Shown one piece after another: positions 26,463 to 34,904 of a DNA stretch of 35,267 nucleotides; the first letter of the stretch is position 1, and each line of letters starts with the position of its first letter. The notes below the pieces were generated by a model. It saw only the letters and a list, made by a program, of their open reading frames with translations. It was not told the origin of the DNA and searched no databases. The stretch lies in assembly GCA_947455425.1 (NCBI GenBank), contig CANGOT010000002.1, positions 1 to 35,267 on the forward strand. The letters run 5' to 3'. A program made the translations under genes and the position numbers. The DNA comes from Chitinophagaceae bacterium (GTDB lineage Bacteria > Bacteroidota > Bacteroidia > Chitinophagales > Chitinophagaceae).

Positions 26463-27794
26463 ATGCAATCTAAACAACAACTCAATCTTTTTTCTTTAGT
26501 AATGATTGTTGTGGGGTTAGTAATCGGAATGGGAATTTTTCGTACAGCAGCTACTTCTGCAAAAGGTGCCATTGAACCTTCTGTTTATTTCACAGCCTGG
26601 ATTATTGGCGGGTTTATTGCCATTTGCGGAGCTTTAACGTTTGCCGAAATTGGTAGCCGAATGCCTGTGATTGGTGGCTATTATAAAGTGTTTAGTTATG
26701 CTTATCATCCAAGCGTAGCATTTGGTGTAAATTGCATTATCATTATTAGTAACGCCGCAGGTGTGGCAGGCGTGGCCATTATTGGTAGCGGTTATATTAC
26801 CAAAATATTTCCCCAGCATTTATGGACAGATATTGACAAAGCTATTATCAGCAGCCTTGCTATTATTACATTTTACTGCATTAACTTAATGGGACTAAAA
26901 ACAAGTAGTCTTGCTCAGAATATTTTAATGCTCATTAAAATTGCAATGGTGATGATGCTTGCAGGATGTTTATTTTCAACATCAAACTATGAAGTACAAA
27001 CTCATAATACTGTTACACAACCTGTCAATACTTTAAATTGGATACAAAGTCTTGGTGTATCGCTCATCGCAGTCACATTTACTTGCAGTGGCTACGAACA
27101 CACCATAAATTTTGGTGGCGAAATAAAGAAGGCTGCTAAAAATATTCCTAGAGGTATATTCATTGGAATCAGCATTGTTATTACTTTATACCTGCTTGTA
27201 AGTCTTAGTTATTACTTAATTATTGGCTTCGAGAACATTAAAACAGAAAACGAAATTGCTTATGTCTTAATTAATAAAGTGTTTGGGCAAACTATAGCAA
27301 AAGTGTTTTCCTTCTTTTTATTTGTGGGTGTATTAGCTTATGTAAATACTTTGCTCATGAGCAATCCAAGAATTATGTTTGCAATGGGTCAAGATGGTAG
27401 TTTGCCAAAAATATTTGCAAAGCAACATCATAAAACACAAGTACAAACTATTGCTCTTACTGTATTTGCAGCCATTTGTATTATTATTTTATTTTATGCA
27501 CAAACCTTTGATAAGATACTCAACTTCTCTATTTTTTTAGATTGCTTTGGAATGGTTGCCAGCTCTGCATCTGTTTTTATTTTACGAAAACGAACCAGGC
27601 ATTTAAATAATACAGGCATCTACCAAATGAAATATAAAATTCTAACTGTATTATTTATTATCGCATATTTATTTGTTGGTATAAGTATTACCATTCAAAC
27701 CCCTGACCTGGCTTTAATTGGTCTTTGTGTGCTAATAGGATTCATAATTATATATTTTTTATTTTCAGAAAAGAAAAAAAGTATCAAGTTATAA
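26463..27794 (+). CDS. APC superfamily amino acid permease
   Basis: A 443-aa inner-membrane transporter with about 12 hydrophobic segments. The first begins LFSLVMIVVGLVIGMGIFRTAATSAKGAIEP, with the unwound GIF stretch of APC helix 1. FAEIGSRMPVIGGYYKVFSYAY is the conserved helix 2-3 region and VTFTCSGYEHTINFGGEIKKAAKNIPRGI the helix 6-7 region. It resembles the LAT or basic-amino-acid branch, but the substrate cannot be set from sequence. It is 14 bp after gmk and 72 bp before polA, so gmk and the permease may share a transcript. Confidence 0.88.
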   Translation: MQSKQQLNLFSLVMIVVGLVIGMGIFRTAATSAKGAIEPSVYFTAWIIGGFIAICGALTFAEIGSRMPVIGGYYKVFSYAYHPSVAFGVNCIIIISNAAGVAGVAIIGSGYITKIFPQHLWTDIDKAIISSLAIITFYCINLMGLKTSSLAQNILMLIKIAMVMMLAGCLFSTSNYEVQTHNTVTQPVNTLNWIQSLGVSLIAVTFTCSGYEHTINFGGEIKKAAKNIPRGIFIGISIVITLYLLVSLSYYLIIGFENIKTENEIAYVLINKVFGQTIAKVFSFFLFVGVLAYVNTLLMSNPRIMFAMGQDGSLPKIFAKQHHKTQVQTIALTVFAAICIIILFYAQTFDKILNFSIFLDCFGMVASSASVFILRKRTRHLNNTGIYQMKYKILTVLFIIAYLFVGISITIQTPDLALIGLCVLIGFIIIYFLFSEKKKSIKL

Positions 27795-27866
27795 GTATTA
27801 TTTCATCGAAAAATTACTCCCTTCATAATATCAGTTTCATAATACATAATTCTTTTACTTTGCTAT

Positions 27867-30845
27867 ATGCCAGAAAAGAAACTCTTCCTACTAGATGCTT
27901 ACGCACTAATTTTTCGTGCTTATTATGCTCTCATTCGTAATCCACGTATTACGAGCAAAGGCCGTAACACCAATGCACAGTTTGGTTTCACCAATACTTT
28001 AATAGAGTTAATTAAAAAAGAAAAGCCAACACATTTGGCTGTTTGTTTCGATGTAAGTGGCCCCACTGTTCGCGATGAAAAATATGAGTTTTACAAAGCC
28101 AACAGACAAGATGCTCCAGAAGATTTACTGGCAGCTGTACCCGATATTAAAAAGATTATAGAAGCTTTTAATATTCCTGTAATTGGTATAGAGGGTTATG
28201 AGGCTGATGATGTGATTGGTACATTAGCTTGGGAAGCTCACGATGCAGGTTACGAAGTATTTATGGTAACACCAGATAAGGATTATGGTCAGTTGGTGCG
28301 TGATGGCATTTATATGTATAAACCGAGTTCAGGTGGTGGGGATATTGAAATTCTTGGCCCAAAAGAAGTATGTGAAAAATGGGATATTAAACGTGTTGAT
28401 CAGGTAATTGATATATTGGGATTAATGGGTGATGCTGTGGATAATATTCCTGGTATTAAAGGCGTGGGAGAAAAAACTGCTGCTAAATTGTTGAAGGAAT
28501 ACGATACGCTTGAAGGTGTTTTAGAAAATGCAGATAGCATAAAAGGTTCTATTGGTGAAAAAGTAAGAGCAGGAAAAGAAGATGCCATTATGAGCAAAAT
28601 GCTCGCAACCATTATTACCAATGTACCTGTTGAGTTTCACGAAGAAAACTTTAAGCTAACAGAATGGAATAAAGATGCTTTGCAAGAAATATTTAATGAG
28701 CTGGAGTTTAGAACATTGGCTAAAAGATTGTTTGGTGATGGGCCTGCAAACAGTGAGACTTATCAGGCAAAGGATTTGTTTGGAGATGTAATTTACAAAC
28801 CACTGGGTTCAAAAAAAGCAACTGGAACACAAAGTGCACAAGCACCATCGTTATTTGATAGTCCTGCCGATAATTCGCGTCACGGGTCTGTGGCTTTGCC
28901 ATCGTTTCTACAGAGTATAGCACCAGTTGATGATTCAAATGAAGAAGAAATCAGTGAAGCACACGTTGCTTTTTTCAAAACAATAAAAGACGTTGAACAT
29001 AATTATCATTTGGTAAACACTCCAGAACTAATTAACGAATTAATCAATAAACTAATTAAACAAACAGAGATTTGTTTCGATACTGAAACCACCAATATTG
29101 ACGCAAATGAAGCTGAGTTGGTAGGAATGAGTTTCTCCATCACACCACACGAAGCTTATTATGTTCCTTGCCCCAACGAGAAACAAGAAACAAGAAACTT
29201 ATTAGAGCATTTTATGTCATTATTTAATGATGAAAGTAAAGTGTGGATTGGTCAAAACCTAAAATATGATATGTTGGTGTTGAAGTGGTACAACATAGCA
29301 TTGAAAGGTAATATCTGCGATACTATGCTGATGCATTATGTGGTGGAGCCTGAGGGCAAACGCAGTATGGATGCATTGAGCCAACAATATTTAAACTATG
29401 AGCCAATCCATATTGATGAATTGATTGGTAAGAAAACACGTAAAGCAACGAATAAAATCGGAGAATTAGGGCTAGATGCAGCTTCTTTAAAACAAGGAAA
29501 TATGAGAGATGTGGATGTGGAAATTGTAAAAGATTATGCTGCAGAAGATGCAGATATAACCTTACAATTAAAACATCAACTGTTTCCAATGCTAAAAGAA
29601 AAAGAGGTAGAGAAAGTGTTTAATGAAGTGGAGAATCCATTGGTGAAAGTATTGACAGCTATGGAGTTTGAGGGTGTTAAAGTAGATGTTGACTTTTTAA
29701 ACGAATACAGTAAACTGCTTGATGTGGATGCACGCAAGGCAGAAGAAAGTGTATATATGCAGGCAGGGGTGAAGTTTAATCTGGCATCGCCAAAACAATT
29801 GGGCGAAGTGTTGTTCGATAAAATGCAATTAGATTCATCTGCTAAAAAAACCAAGACTGGACAATACCAGACGGGTGAAGATGTATTACAAAAACTAGCT
29901 ACCAAAGGTCATCAAATTGTAGAAGATATTCTGGTGTTCAGAGAATTGACCAAACTAAAATCTACCTATGTAGATGCTTTGCCTAAACTGATTAACAGTA
30001 AAACAGGACGTGTGCATACCAGCTATGCACAAGCTGTTGCGGTTACAGGACGTTTAAGCAGTAATAACCCCAACCTGCAAAACATTCCTATTAGAACAGA
30101 CAGAGGCAAAGAAATTCGTAAAGCATTTGTACCACGCAGTGCTGATAGAATTTTAGTAAGTGCCGATTACTCTCAAATAGAATTAAGAATTGTGGCTGCT
30201 ATTAGTGGCGACCCTAATATGTGTGAAGCTTTTCGTTTAGGTAAAGACATTCACACAGCCACAGCTGCAAAGGTTTATAATATTGAGGAAGCCGATGTAA
30301 CCAAAGAAATGCGATACAAAGCCAAGAGCGTGAACTTTGGAATTATTTATGGGCAAGGTGCATTTGGTTTAGCAGATAATTTGGGCATCAGCCGAACCGA
30401 ATCAAAAGAAATTATAGATAACTATAAACGCGAGTTTGCTAGCATTAAAAAGTATATGGACGATACCATCAACTTTGCTCGTGAAAATGGTTTTGTTGAA
30501 ACCTTAATGGGCAGAAAACGTTGGTTAAGAGATATTAACAGTAGCAATTTTACGGTGCGTGGCTTTGCTGAACGCAATGCCATTAACAGCCCCATACAAG
30601 GCACAGCAGCAGATATGATAAAACTGGCTATGATTAAAATACAGGCTCAGTTGGAAAAAGAAAAACTACAAAGCAAAATGATTTTGCAGGTGCACGATGA
30701 ATTGATTTTTGATGCTGTACCCGAAGAAATAGACATACTAAAACCACTGATTTTAGAGAATATGAAATCGGCATTGCTATTGCCAAACGATGTACCTGTA
30801 GAAGCAGAATTGGGAATGGGTAAAAACTGGTTGGATGCACATTAA
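27867..30845 (+). CDS. polA: DNA polymerase I
   Basis: A 992-aa three-domain repair and Okazaki-fragment polymerase. Residues 1-290: 5'-3' exonuclease with LLDAYALIFRAYYAL, GYEADDVIGTLA, TPDKDYGQLV and the helix-hairpin-helix GLMGDAVDNIPGIKGVGEKTAAKLL. Residues about 395-590: 3'-5' exonuclease with FDTETTN (D405, E407), so proofreading residues appear intact. Residues about 620-992: polymerase with VSADYSQIELRIVAAISGDP (D767), MRYKAKSVNFGIIYGQGAFGL and LQVHDELIFDAVP (D944/E945). The final 22 codons (30780-30845) have a near-identical second copy at 31571-31636. TACTTTG sits four bases before the ATG. Confidence 0.96.
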   Translation: MPEKKLFLLDAYALIFRAYYALIRNPRITSKGRNTNAQFGFTNTLIELIKKEKPTHLAVCFDVSGPTVRDEKYEFYKANRQDAPEDLLAAVPDIKKIIEAFNIPVIGIEGYEADDVIGTLAWEAHDAGYEVFMVTPDKDYGQLVRDGIYMYKPSSGGGDIEILGPKEVCEKWDIKRVDQVIDILGLMGDAVDNIPGIKGVGEKTAAKLLKEYDTLEGVLENADSIKGSIGEKVRAGKEDAIMSKMLATIITNVPVEFHEENFKLTEWNKDALQEIFNELEFRTLAKRLFGDGPANSETYQAKDLFGDVIYKPLGSKKATGTQSAQAPSLFDSPADNSRHGSVALPSFLQSIAPVDDSNEEEISEAHVAFFKTIKDVEHNYHLVNTPELINELINKLIKQTEICFDTETTNIDANEAELVGMSFSITPHEAYYVPCPNEKQETRNLLEHFMSLFNDESKVWIGQNLKYDMLVLKWYNIALKGNICDTMLMHYVVEPEGKRSMDALSQQYLNYEPIHIDELIGKKTRKATNKIGELGLDAASLKQGNMRDVDVEIVKDYAAEDADITLQLKHQLFPMLKEKEVEKVFNEVENPLVKVLTAMEFEGVKVDVDFLNEYSKLLDVDARKAEESVYMQAGVKFNLASPKQLGEVLFDKMQLDSSAKKTKTGQYQTGEDVLQKLATKGHQIVEDILVFRELTKLKSTYVDALPKLINSKTGRVHTSYAQAVAVTGRLSSNNPNLQNIPIRTDRGKEIRKAFVPRSADRILVSADYSQIELRIVAAISGDPNMCEAFRLGKDIHTATAAKVYNIEEADVTKEMRYKAKSVNFGIIYGQGAFGLADNLGISRTESKEIIDNYKREFASIKKYMDDTINFARENGFVETLMGRKRWLRDINSSNFTVRGFAERNAINSPIQGTAADMIKLAMIKIQAQLEKEKLQSKMILQVHDELIFDAVPEEIDILKPLILENMKSALLLPNDVPVEAELGMGKNWLDAH

Positions 30846-30871
30846 AGAGTGACAAAATGTTAATGATTAAT

Positions 30872-30879
30872 TATATTTG
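30872..30879 (+). promoter_or_regulatory. Candidate -7 element of the cassette's first gene
   Basis: TATATTTG is a perfect TAnnTTTG and ends five bases before the ATG at 30885, implying a leaderless or nearly leaderless message. No correctly spaced TTG was found upstream. The element is inside the cassette, so the module appears to carry its own expression signal. Confidence 0.45.
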
Positions 30880-30884
30880 ATTTT

Positions 30885-31091
30885 ATGGATAAAGAATTTA
30901 AAATGGATAGGACATTAGTTTATTCTCAAACATTTGAAGAAGCTAATAATCACACAACATTTTACGATAATAAATCTATTCAAGAAAGAGTCAATGCTGC
31001 TTGCTTCATCATTTACAATATTTATGGAACTAATCAACACACAAAAGTTGATAGAACAATCATTACTAAAAGAAAACACGAAAACAAATGA
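30885..31091 (+). CDS. Small partner protein of the nucleotidyltransferase (putative toxin-antitoxin-like module)
   Basis: A 68-aa basic protein. Its sequence (TFEEANNHTTFYDNKSIQERVNAACFIIYNIYG, then a Lys/Arg-rich tail) has the layout of the short proteins often encoded just upstream of stand-alone nucleotidyltransferases: FxEAxxxDxxYWxxxxxxERLxALxxLRxxxYG. The second ATG (30903) is possible. Its stop overlaps the start of the next gene by four bases (ATGA), indicating translational coupling. The role is unknown; it may be the antitoxin or specificity partner of the transferase. Confidence 0.6.
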   Translation: MDKEFKMDRTLVYSQTFEEANNHTTFYDNKSIQERVNAACFIIYNIYGTNQHTKVDRTIITKRKHENK

Positions 31092-31549
31092 GTAATTTTT
31101 TTAATGATGATTTCATTGATTTTTTAAAAGCATTACAAAACAATCAGGTAAAATATTTATTAGTTGGGGGTTATGCTGTAATTATGAATGGATATATTAG
31201 AAGTACGTCAGATATGGATGTTTGGATTGACAAGACAGAAGAAAATTACTTAAAACTAGCAAACGCATTTTACGAATTTGGTGCTCCAATTTTTTCTAAA
31301 AAAGACTTTTTAAGCAATGACTTTGATGTGTGGGCTATAGGAAGAGAACCTAATAAAATAGAAATATTAACCGCTGTAAAAGGTATTGAATTTGATGAAT
31401 CTTACAGAACACATAATCTCTTTGATATTGGATTGTTTAAAGTGCCTTTTATAAACCTTACAACATTACTAAAAGCAAAAGAAGCAGCAGGAAGATATAA
31501 AGACAAAGCAGATATTGAAGAGTTAAAAAAGAAAAACGGAGATAACTAG
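31088..31549 (+). CDS. Nucleotidyltransferase of the MNT/AbiEii-like superfamily
   Basis: A 153-aa stand-alone polymerase-beta-like nucleotidyltransferase. KYLLVGGYAVIMNGYIRSTSDMDVWI contains the GG signature (G27-G28) and the DxD metal ligands (D42, D44). EPNKIEILTAVKGIEFDES carries the third acidic position, and VPFINLTTLLKAKEAAGRYKDKADIEEL is the characteristic C-terminal helix of the DUF6036/AbiEii-like group. Such enzymes occur in toxin-antitoxin systems, where they modify tRNA or the partner protein, and in phage-defence loci. It overlaps the upstream gene and ends 21 bp before the polA tail copy. Confidence 0.8.
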   Translation: MSNFFNDDFIDFLKALQNNQVKYLLVGGYAVIMNGYIRSTSDMDVWIDKTEENYLKLANAFYEFGAPIFSKKDFLSNDFDVWAIGREPNKIEILTAVKGIEFDESYRTHNLFDIGLFKVPFINLTTLLKAKEAAGRYKDKADIEELKKKNGDN

Positions 31550-31570
31550 TTTTTAAAACAACTGCAGTCA

Positions 31571-31636
31571 TTACCTAATGATGTGCCTGTTGAAGCAGAA
31601 TTGGGAATGGGTAAAAACTGGCTGGATGCACATTAG
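31571..31636 (+). pseudogene. polA fragment: Detached copy of the polA 3' end (22 codons)
   Basis: Reads LPNDVPVEAELGMGKNWLDAH then TAG, identical in protein to the end of DNA polymerase I. It has no start codon or upstream coding sequence; similarity stops sharply at 31571. It is followed 27 bp later by the hairpin terminator that probably belonged to polA before the insertion. Confidence 0.9.
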
Positions 31637-31663
31637 GTGGCTTACTTTGTTTATAATAAAATG

Positions 31664-31695
31664 CCTACAATGCTTTGCAACATTGTAGGGTTTTA
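31664..31695. terminator. Rho-independent terminator downstream of the polA region
   Basis: CCTACAATG pairs perfectly with CATTGTAGG across an 8-nt loop, followed by GTTTTAT. On the other strand the stem is followed by a TTTTAT-type stretch too, so it may act both ways. It is probably the original polA terminator. Confidence 0.75.
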
Positions 31696-31795
31696 TATTT
31701 AGTTACTTTTCTTTCATCTTAGCCAATGTAGTGTTATGCACTAATATTTTACTGTTTATTAAAGAATTGGAAATCTCTATAAACACTTAGTGTTC

Positions 31796-31878
31796 CAGCA
31801 GTGTCTCTCGATAGAGGACGCTGCGTTTGATTGAACTGTCTATTTGCAACGCAGAGTCCCCGTTGGGAGACTCTGCTG
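31796..31878. repeat. BIME-like element: two inverted hairpin-forming arms
   Basis: The left arm (31796-31827) and the reverse complement of the right arm (31848-31878) align closely: both start CAGCAG, continue with GTCTC and end GAC-CTGCGTT with single differences. Each arm can also fold on itself; the right arm contains GCAGAGTC...GACTCTGC (31851-31876) with a CCC/GGG loop stem. A 20-nt spacer separates the arms. This pair of inverted REP-like units resembles bacterial interspersed mosaic elements. It lies 12 bp beyond the stop of the RCC1 gene and has no U-tract in that gene's direction. Confidence 0.65.
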
Positions 31879-31890
31879 AGACAAAAAATA

Positions 31891-33630
31891 TTACTGTATT
31901 TGCACTGGGGTGTTTCTATCGGTTGTTGTACTATCGCCCAATTGTCCAGTACTATTACTACCCCAAGCCCATAAAGTACCGTCGTTTTTTAAGGCCATAG
32001 TATGATAATAACCAGCACTAACGCTTACCCAATTGGTTGCCGTGCCTATTTTGACAGGGCTGTTACTATTGGTGGTAGAACCAACGCCCAGTTGCCCTGC
32101 ATTATTCTGACCCCAAGCCCATAAACTACCATCGGTTTTTATGGCTGAACTATGAGCACCACCTGCACTATTGCTTGCCCAATTGGCTCCTATTTGCAGT
32201 GGACTGTTTTTATTGGTATTAGTGCCATCGCCCAATTGCCCATTGTCATTCCTACCCCAAGCCCATAAACTACCATCGGTTTTTATGGCTATGGTATGAG
32301 AAAAACCTGCAACTATGCTTGCCCAATTTGTTTCAGTGCCTATTTGCACGGGGCTGTGGTTCTCTGTAATATTTGTAGTGCCATCGCCTAATTGTCCAAA
32401 TCCATTATTACCCCAAGCCCATAAACTACCATCGTTTTTTATGGCTATGGTATTTAAAGTTCCTGCAATAATACTTGCCCAATTATTTGCAGTACCTATT
32501 TGCACTGGGCTGTTTTTATTGGTAGTAGTACCATCACCCAATTGTCCATTACTATTCCTACCCCAAGCCCATAAACTACCATCAGTTTTAATGGCTAATG
32601 TGTGATCGTCCCTTGCACTAATGCTTGCCCAATTTGTTTCAGTGCCTATTTGTACAGGACTATTTCTTTGGGTAAAAGTGCCATCGCCTAATTCCCCTAC
32701 GATATTATAACCCCAAGCCCACAAACTGCCATCGGTTTTAATGGCTATGGTGTGATGATCACCCGCACTAATGCTTGTCCAATTGGTTGCCGAGCCTATT
32801 TGTTTGGGGCTGTTTCTTTGGGTATTTGTGCCATCGCCTAACTCACCATAAGGATTATTACCCCAAGCCCACAAACTGCCATCAGTATTTATGGCTATGG
32901 TATAATACCCACCTGCACTTACTTTTTTCCAATTATGATTAATAGTAGTTATTTTAGTTGTTTTAAAACTTATTTCGTTTCCATAAGCTGTACCAACGGC
33001 GTTAATTGCATAGGCTCTAACATAGTAAATTGTACTATTTAGAAGCCCATTTAAGTTACTTGAATAAGCCCCTACACCACTGCTATCAGATGTTTTGGTA
33101 GATAAAAGAACTGAAGGATTTGGATTCGTGCTCCATACAATTCCTCTTGATGTTACTGGACTACCACCATCGCTGGTAATATTCCCACCACTATTTGCAC
33201 TAACACTTTTGATATTAGAAATAGGTGTTGTAACCAAAGTTGGCAGCTTAAGATTATTTTGTGTAGATATTGTTACCTCGTTTGTATAAGTTAAAGAACT
33301 ACCTGCTGCATTAAAAGCATAAACTCTATAGGTATAAGCTGTGTTGGCAACAAGATTACTATCGGTATAGTTTGTAATGTTAACAGCTGTTTTACCAATT
33401 ACAGTATAAGTGCCATTAGTTATCCTTCTTTCAATTTTAAAACTGTCTTCATTGGTAGAGTTGTCTGTCCACGCAAGGTTTACTTTGCTTGTAGATACAG
33501 CTTGTCCAGTAAGGTTAGTAGGTGCAATTGGCACTACTGTAACTGTGGTGGTGTTTCCATTAGTTTCTTTTTTACAAGATGTTATTTGCAAAAGAATAAT
33601 GGCTAATAGAAGGTAAATTATTTTTTTCAT
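31891..33630 (-). CDS. Lipoprotein with fibronectin-like domains and a seven-repeat RCC1 propeller
   Basis: A 579-aa surface lipoprotein. The signal peptide ends at Cys19 (LQITSC) followed by KKE. A fibronectin type III domain spans about residues 35-125 ([33 protein letters not shown]). A second beta domain (about 130-228) contains [24 protein letters not shown], a pattern common in Bacteroidota FN3-like modules. Residues about 235-579 hold seven RCC1 repeats of about 51 residues, each with [30 protein letters not shown], enough for a complete seven-bladed propeller. No type IX sorting tail is present. Repeats are also very similar at DNA level. RCC1 propellers bind proteins or ligands; the target is unknown. 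Confidence 0.88.
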   Translation of the reverse strand: MKKIIYLLLAIILLQITSCKKETNGNTTTVTVVPIAPTNLTGQAVSTSKVNLAWTDNSTNEDSFKIERRITNGTYTVIGKTAVNITNYTDSNLVANTAYTYRVYAFNAAGSSLTYTNEVTISTQNNLKLPTLVTTPISNIKSVSANSGGNITSDGGSPVTSRGIVWSTNPNPSVLLSTKTSDSSGVGAYSSNLNGLLNSTIYYVRAYAINAVGTAYGNEISFKTTKITTINHNWKKVSAGGYYTIAINTDGSLWAWGNNPYGELGDGTNTQRNSPKQIGSATNWTSISAGDHHTIAIKTDGSLWAWGYNIVGELGDGTFTQRNSPVQIGTETNWASISARDDHTLAIKTDGSLWAWGRNSNGQLGDGTTTNKNSPVQIGTANNWASIIAGTLNTIAIKNDGSLWAWGNNGFGQLGDGTTNITENHSPVQIGTETNWASIVAGFSHTIAIKTDGSLWAWGRNDNGQLGDGTNTNKNSPLQIGANWASNSAGGAHSSAIKTDGSLWAWGQNNAGQLGVGSTTNSNSPVKIGTATNWVSVSAGYYHTMALKNDGTLWAWGSNSTGQLGDSTTTDRNTPVQIQ

Positions 33631-33643
33631 ATTTATTATTTAT

Positions 33644-33955
33644 TTAGTTTCTAATTAGTATTCCAAGTTCTTCAATTACTTGATTCGGAAATACATCTAA
33701 AACAAGTTTAGCTATGTAGGGGCAAAGTATCATATCGGGGCATTCTGCCCAGTGCGGTATTGTATAATACCCAGTCATTCTTGAATGTTCGGCATCATTC
33801 AATTGCAAATAGCTTACCCTTTGTATTACTGTTGCAATAAGACCTGCCGGTGCTTGTTGTTCTATGCCATTAGCACCAAACTTAATAGTTAGCTGCCCAC
33901 CAATACAAGTGAACTCAAAAAAGGCTTCTTCGCCCAAAGTTTTACATTTTTCCAT
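33644..33955 (-). CDS. Hypothetical protein, 103 aa
   Basis: A small soluble protein without signal peptide (MEKCKTLGEEAFFEFTCIGGQLTIKFGANGIEQQ...). It has five Cys, two of them in HWAECPDMILCPYI, which might bind metal. The C-terminus (AKLVLDVFPNQVIEELGILIRN) looks helical. No family is recognised. It lies 13 bp upstream of the RCC1 lipoprotein on the same strand, so the two are probably cotranscribed, while a terminator separates it from the next gene upstream. Confidence 0.6.
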   Translation of the reverse strand: MEKCKTLGEEAFFEFTCIGGQLTIKFGANGIEQQAPAGLIATVIQRVSYLQLNDAEHSRMTGYYTIPHWAECPDMILCPYIAKLVLDVFPNQVIEELGILIRN

Positions 33956-34017
33956 TTATGTATTATTTTTCTGCCTACTCTATTATCCCCTTTTCGGCTA
34001 TCGAGGTTTATAAAAAA

Positions 34018-34049
34018 GTTCATCCGTTTAAATGTTTAAACGGATGAAC
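34018..34049 (-). terminator. Rho-independent terminator of the 34061-34699 gene
   Basis: A perfect 15-bp stem (GTTCATCCGTTTAAA and its complement) with a 2-nt centre. On the minus strand it is followed by TTTTTTATA. It starts 12 bases after the stop of the upstream minus-strand gene. Confidence 0.88.
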
Positions 34050-34060
34050 CAATTAACATT

Positions 34061-34699
34061 TTAATCTGCCACCATTTTGCTAATAATAGCACTCCACACC
34101 AAGGTATCGCTATCGCTGCCTTTGTAGGCTGCTGCAAAGGGGTAGGTTTTGCCAGGGATTAAGCCACTAATGGTAATGCTGTGCCCATTGCTAAAGCGAT
34201 GAAACCAACCCTCATCTATGTTTGCAGGGGTTTCGCCCAAAGCAATATCCCAAAAAGCAAACACAGTTCCATTGTCGCCGTGCATTGGTTTATCTACACT
34301 TAAATCTATAGTGCCTGCTGCTTTGCCACGTGCTACTTGAAAATTAATTACATCTTCCATTACCCTGTGTTGGGGTGTTTTTGCCAAAGGAAAACCAGTG
34401 GTTTGCAGTTTGCCCAAATCGCCACTTGCTTGTATGTTTATTTGAGCAGTTAAAACGCTTAGTGCAGCTACTAAAGTGGCTTTTGCCACATTTTTTGCGG
34501 TTACACTTGCTGCATTGCCCACACCCACTGCTGCCAATGCATTGTGAAATGCTGCTAATGCAGTAGTAGCATTGGTGAGCTCGTTGTGGGTAAATGTAAA
34601 AGCAGCATTGCCTGTGGTGCCTTTAATGCCTGCTGATGCTGTTGTGTCTAAATCGGCATCGGCATAATTACTGTAATCGGTGATGATTTTCTTTCCCAT
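34061..34699 (-). CDS. Hypothetical protein with a fibronectin-like C-terminus, 212 aa
   Basis: No signal peptide. The N-terminus (GKKIITDYSNYADADLDTTASAGIKGT) is followed by a long Ala-rich helical region at about 30-100 (TNATTALAAFHNALAAVGVGNAASVTAKNVAKATLVAALSVLTAQIN). The C-terminal part, about 130-212 (GTIDLSVDKPMHGDNGTVFAFWDIAL...SITISGLIPGKTYPFAAAYKGSDSDTLVWSAI), has the strand pattern and GLxPGKTY motif of a fibronectin type III fold. I do not recognise the family. Its DNA looks more GC-rich than neighbouring genes. Ends at its own terminator. Confidence 0.65.
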   Translation of the reverse strand: MGKKIITDYSNYADADLDTTASAGIKGTTGNAAFTFTHNELTNATTALAAFHNALAAVGVGNAASVTAKNVAKATLVAALSVLTAQINIQASGDLGKLQTTGFPLAKTPQHRVMEDVINFQVARGKAAGTIDLSVDKPMHGDNGTVFAFWDIALGETPANIDEGWFHRFSNGHSITISGLIPGKTYPFAAAYKGSDSDTLVWSAIISKMVAD

Positions 34700-34904
34700 A
34701 AATTTTAGGTTTTTAAATTAAAAAATAGTTGTGTTTATATGTTTGATGAATACATATTGGGGTTGAGCGAAAAAGTATTTTGAATAAAAGTTTGTAGTTA
34801 TTTTGAATGAGGTACGAATGAGAAGTCTGCTGAAATTTTTGAGATTTTTGGGCAAGAACCTTGAAACGACCAATGGTTGAATAAGTATATTGTTGAATGC
34901 AACA

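Larger units (their letters stand above)
30780..31636 (+). mobile_element. Putative two-gene cassette inserted in the 3' end of polA, bounded by 66-bp direct repeats
   Basis: The last 22 codons of polA (30780-30845) recur at 31571-31636 in the same orientation, 791 bp downstream. The copies match at 59 of 66 bases, including an uninterrupted 30-bp run (30801-30830 and 31592-31621), and the seven differences are all synonymous, including TAA versus TAG. Between them lies a two-gene module. The simplest reading is a cassette that entered the polA 3' end and left the gene whole, with the other copy as a remnant. There is no integrase in the interval and no obvious terminal inverted repeat. Local tandem duplication is the alternative. 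Confidence 0.65.

Noticed and set aside
28400-30855. Minus-strand ORFs within polA
   Set aside because: All lie opposite conserved polymerase domains and have no independent support.
31851-31876. Terminator of the RCC1 gene
   Set aside because: On the minus strand the hairpin is not followed by a T-run; it is better explained as one arm of the inverted-repeat element.
32315-33616. Three plus-strand ORFs opposite the RCC1 gene
   Set aside because: They are antisense shadows of a repetitive gene; their predicted peptides are low-complexity and hydrophobic without a domain.
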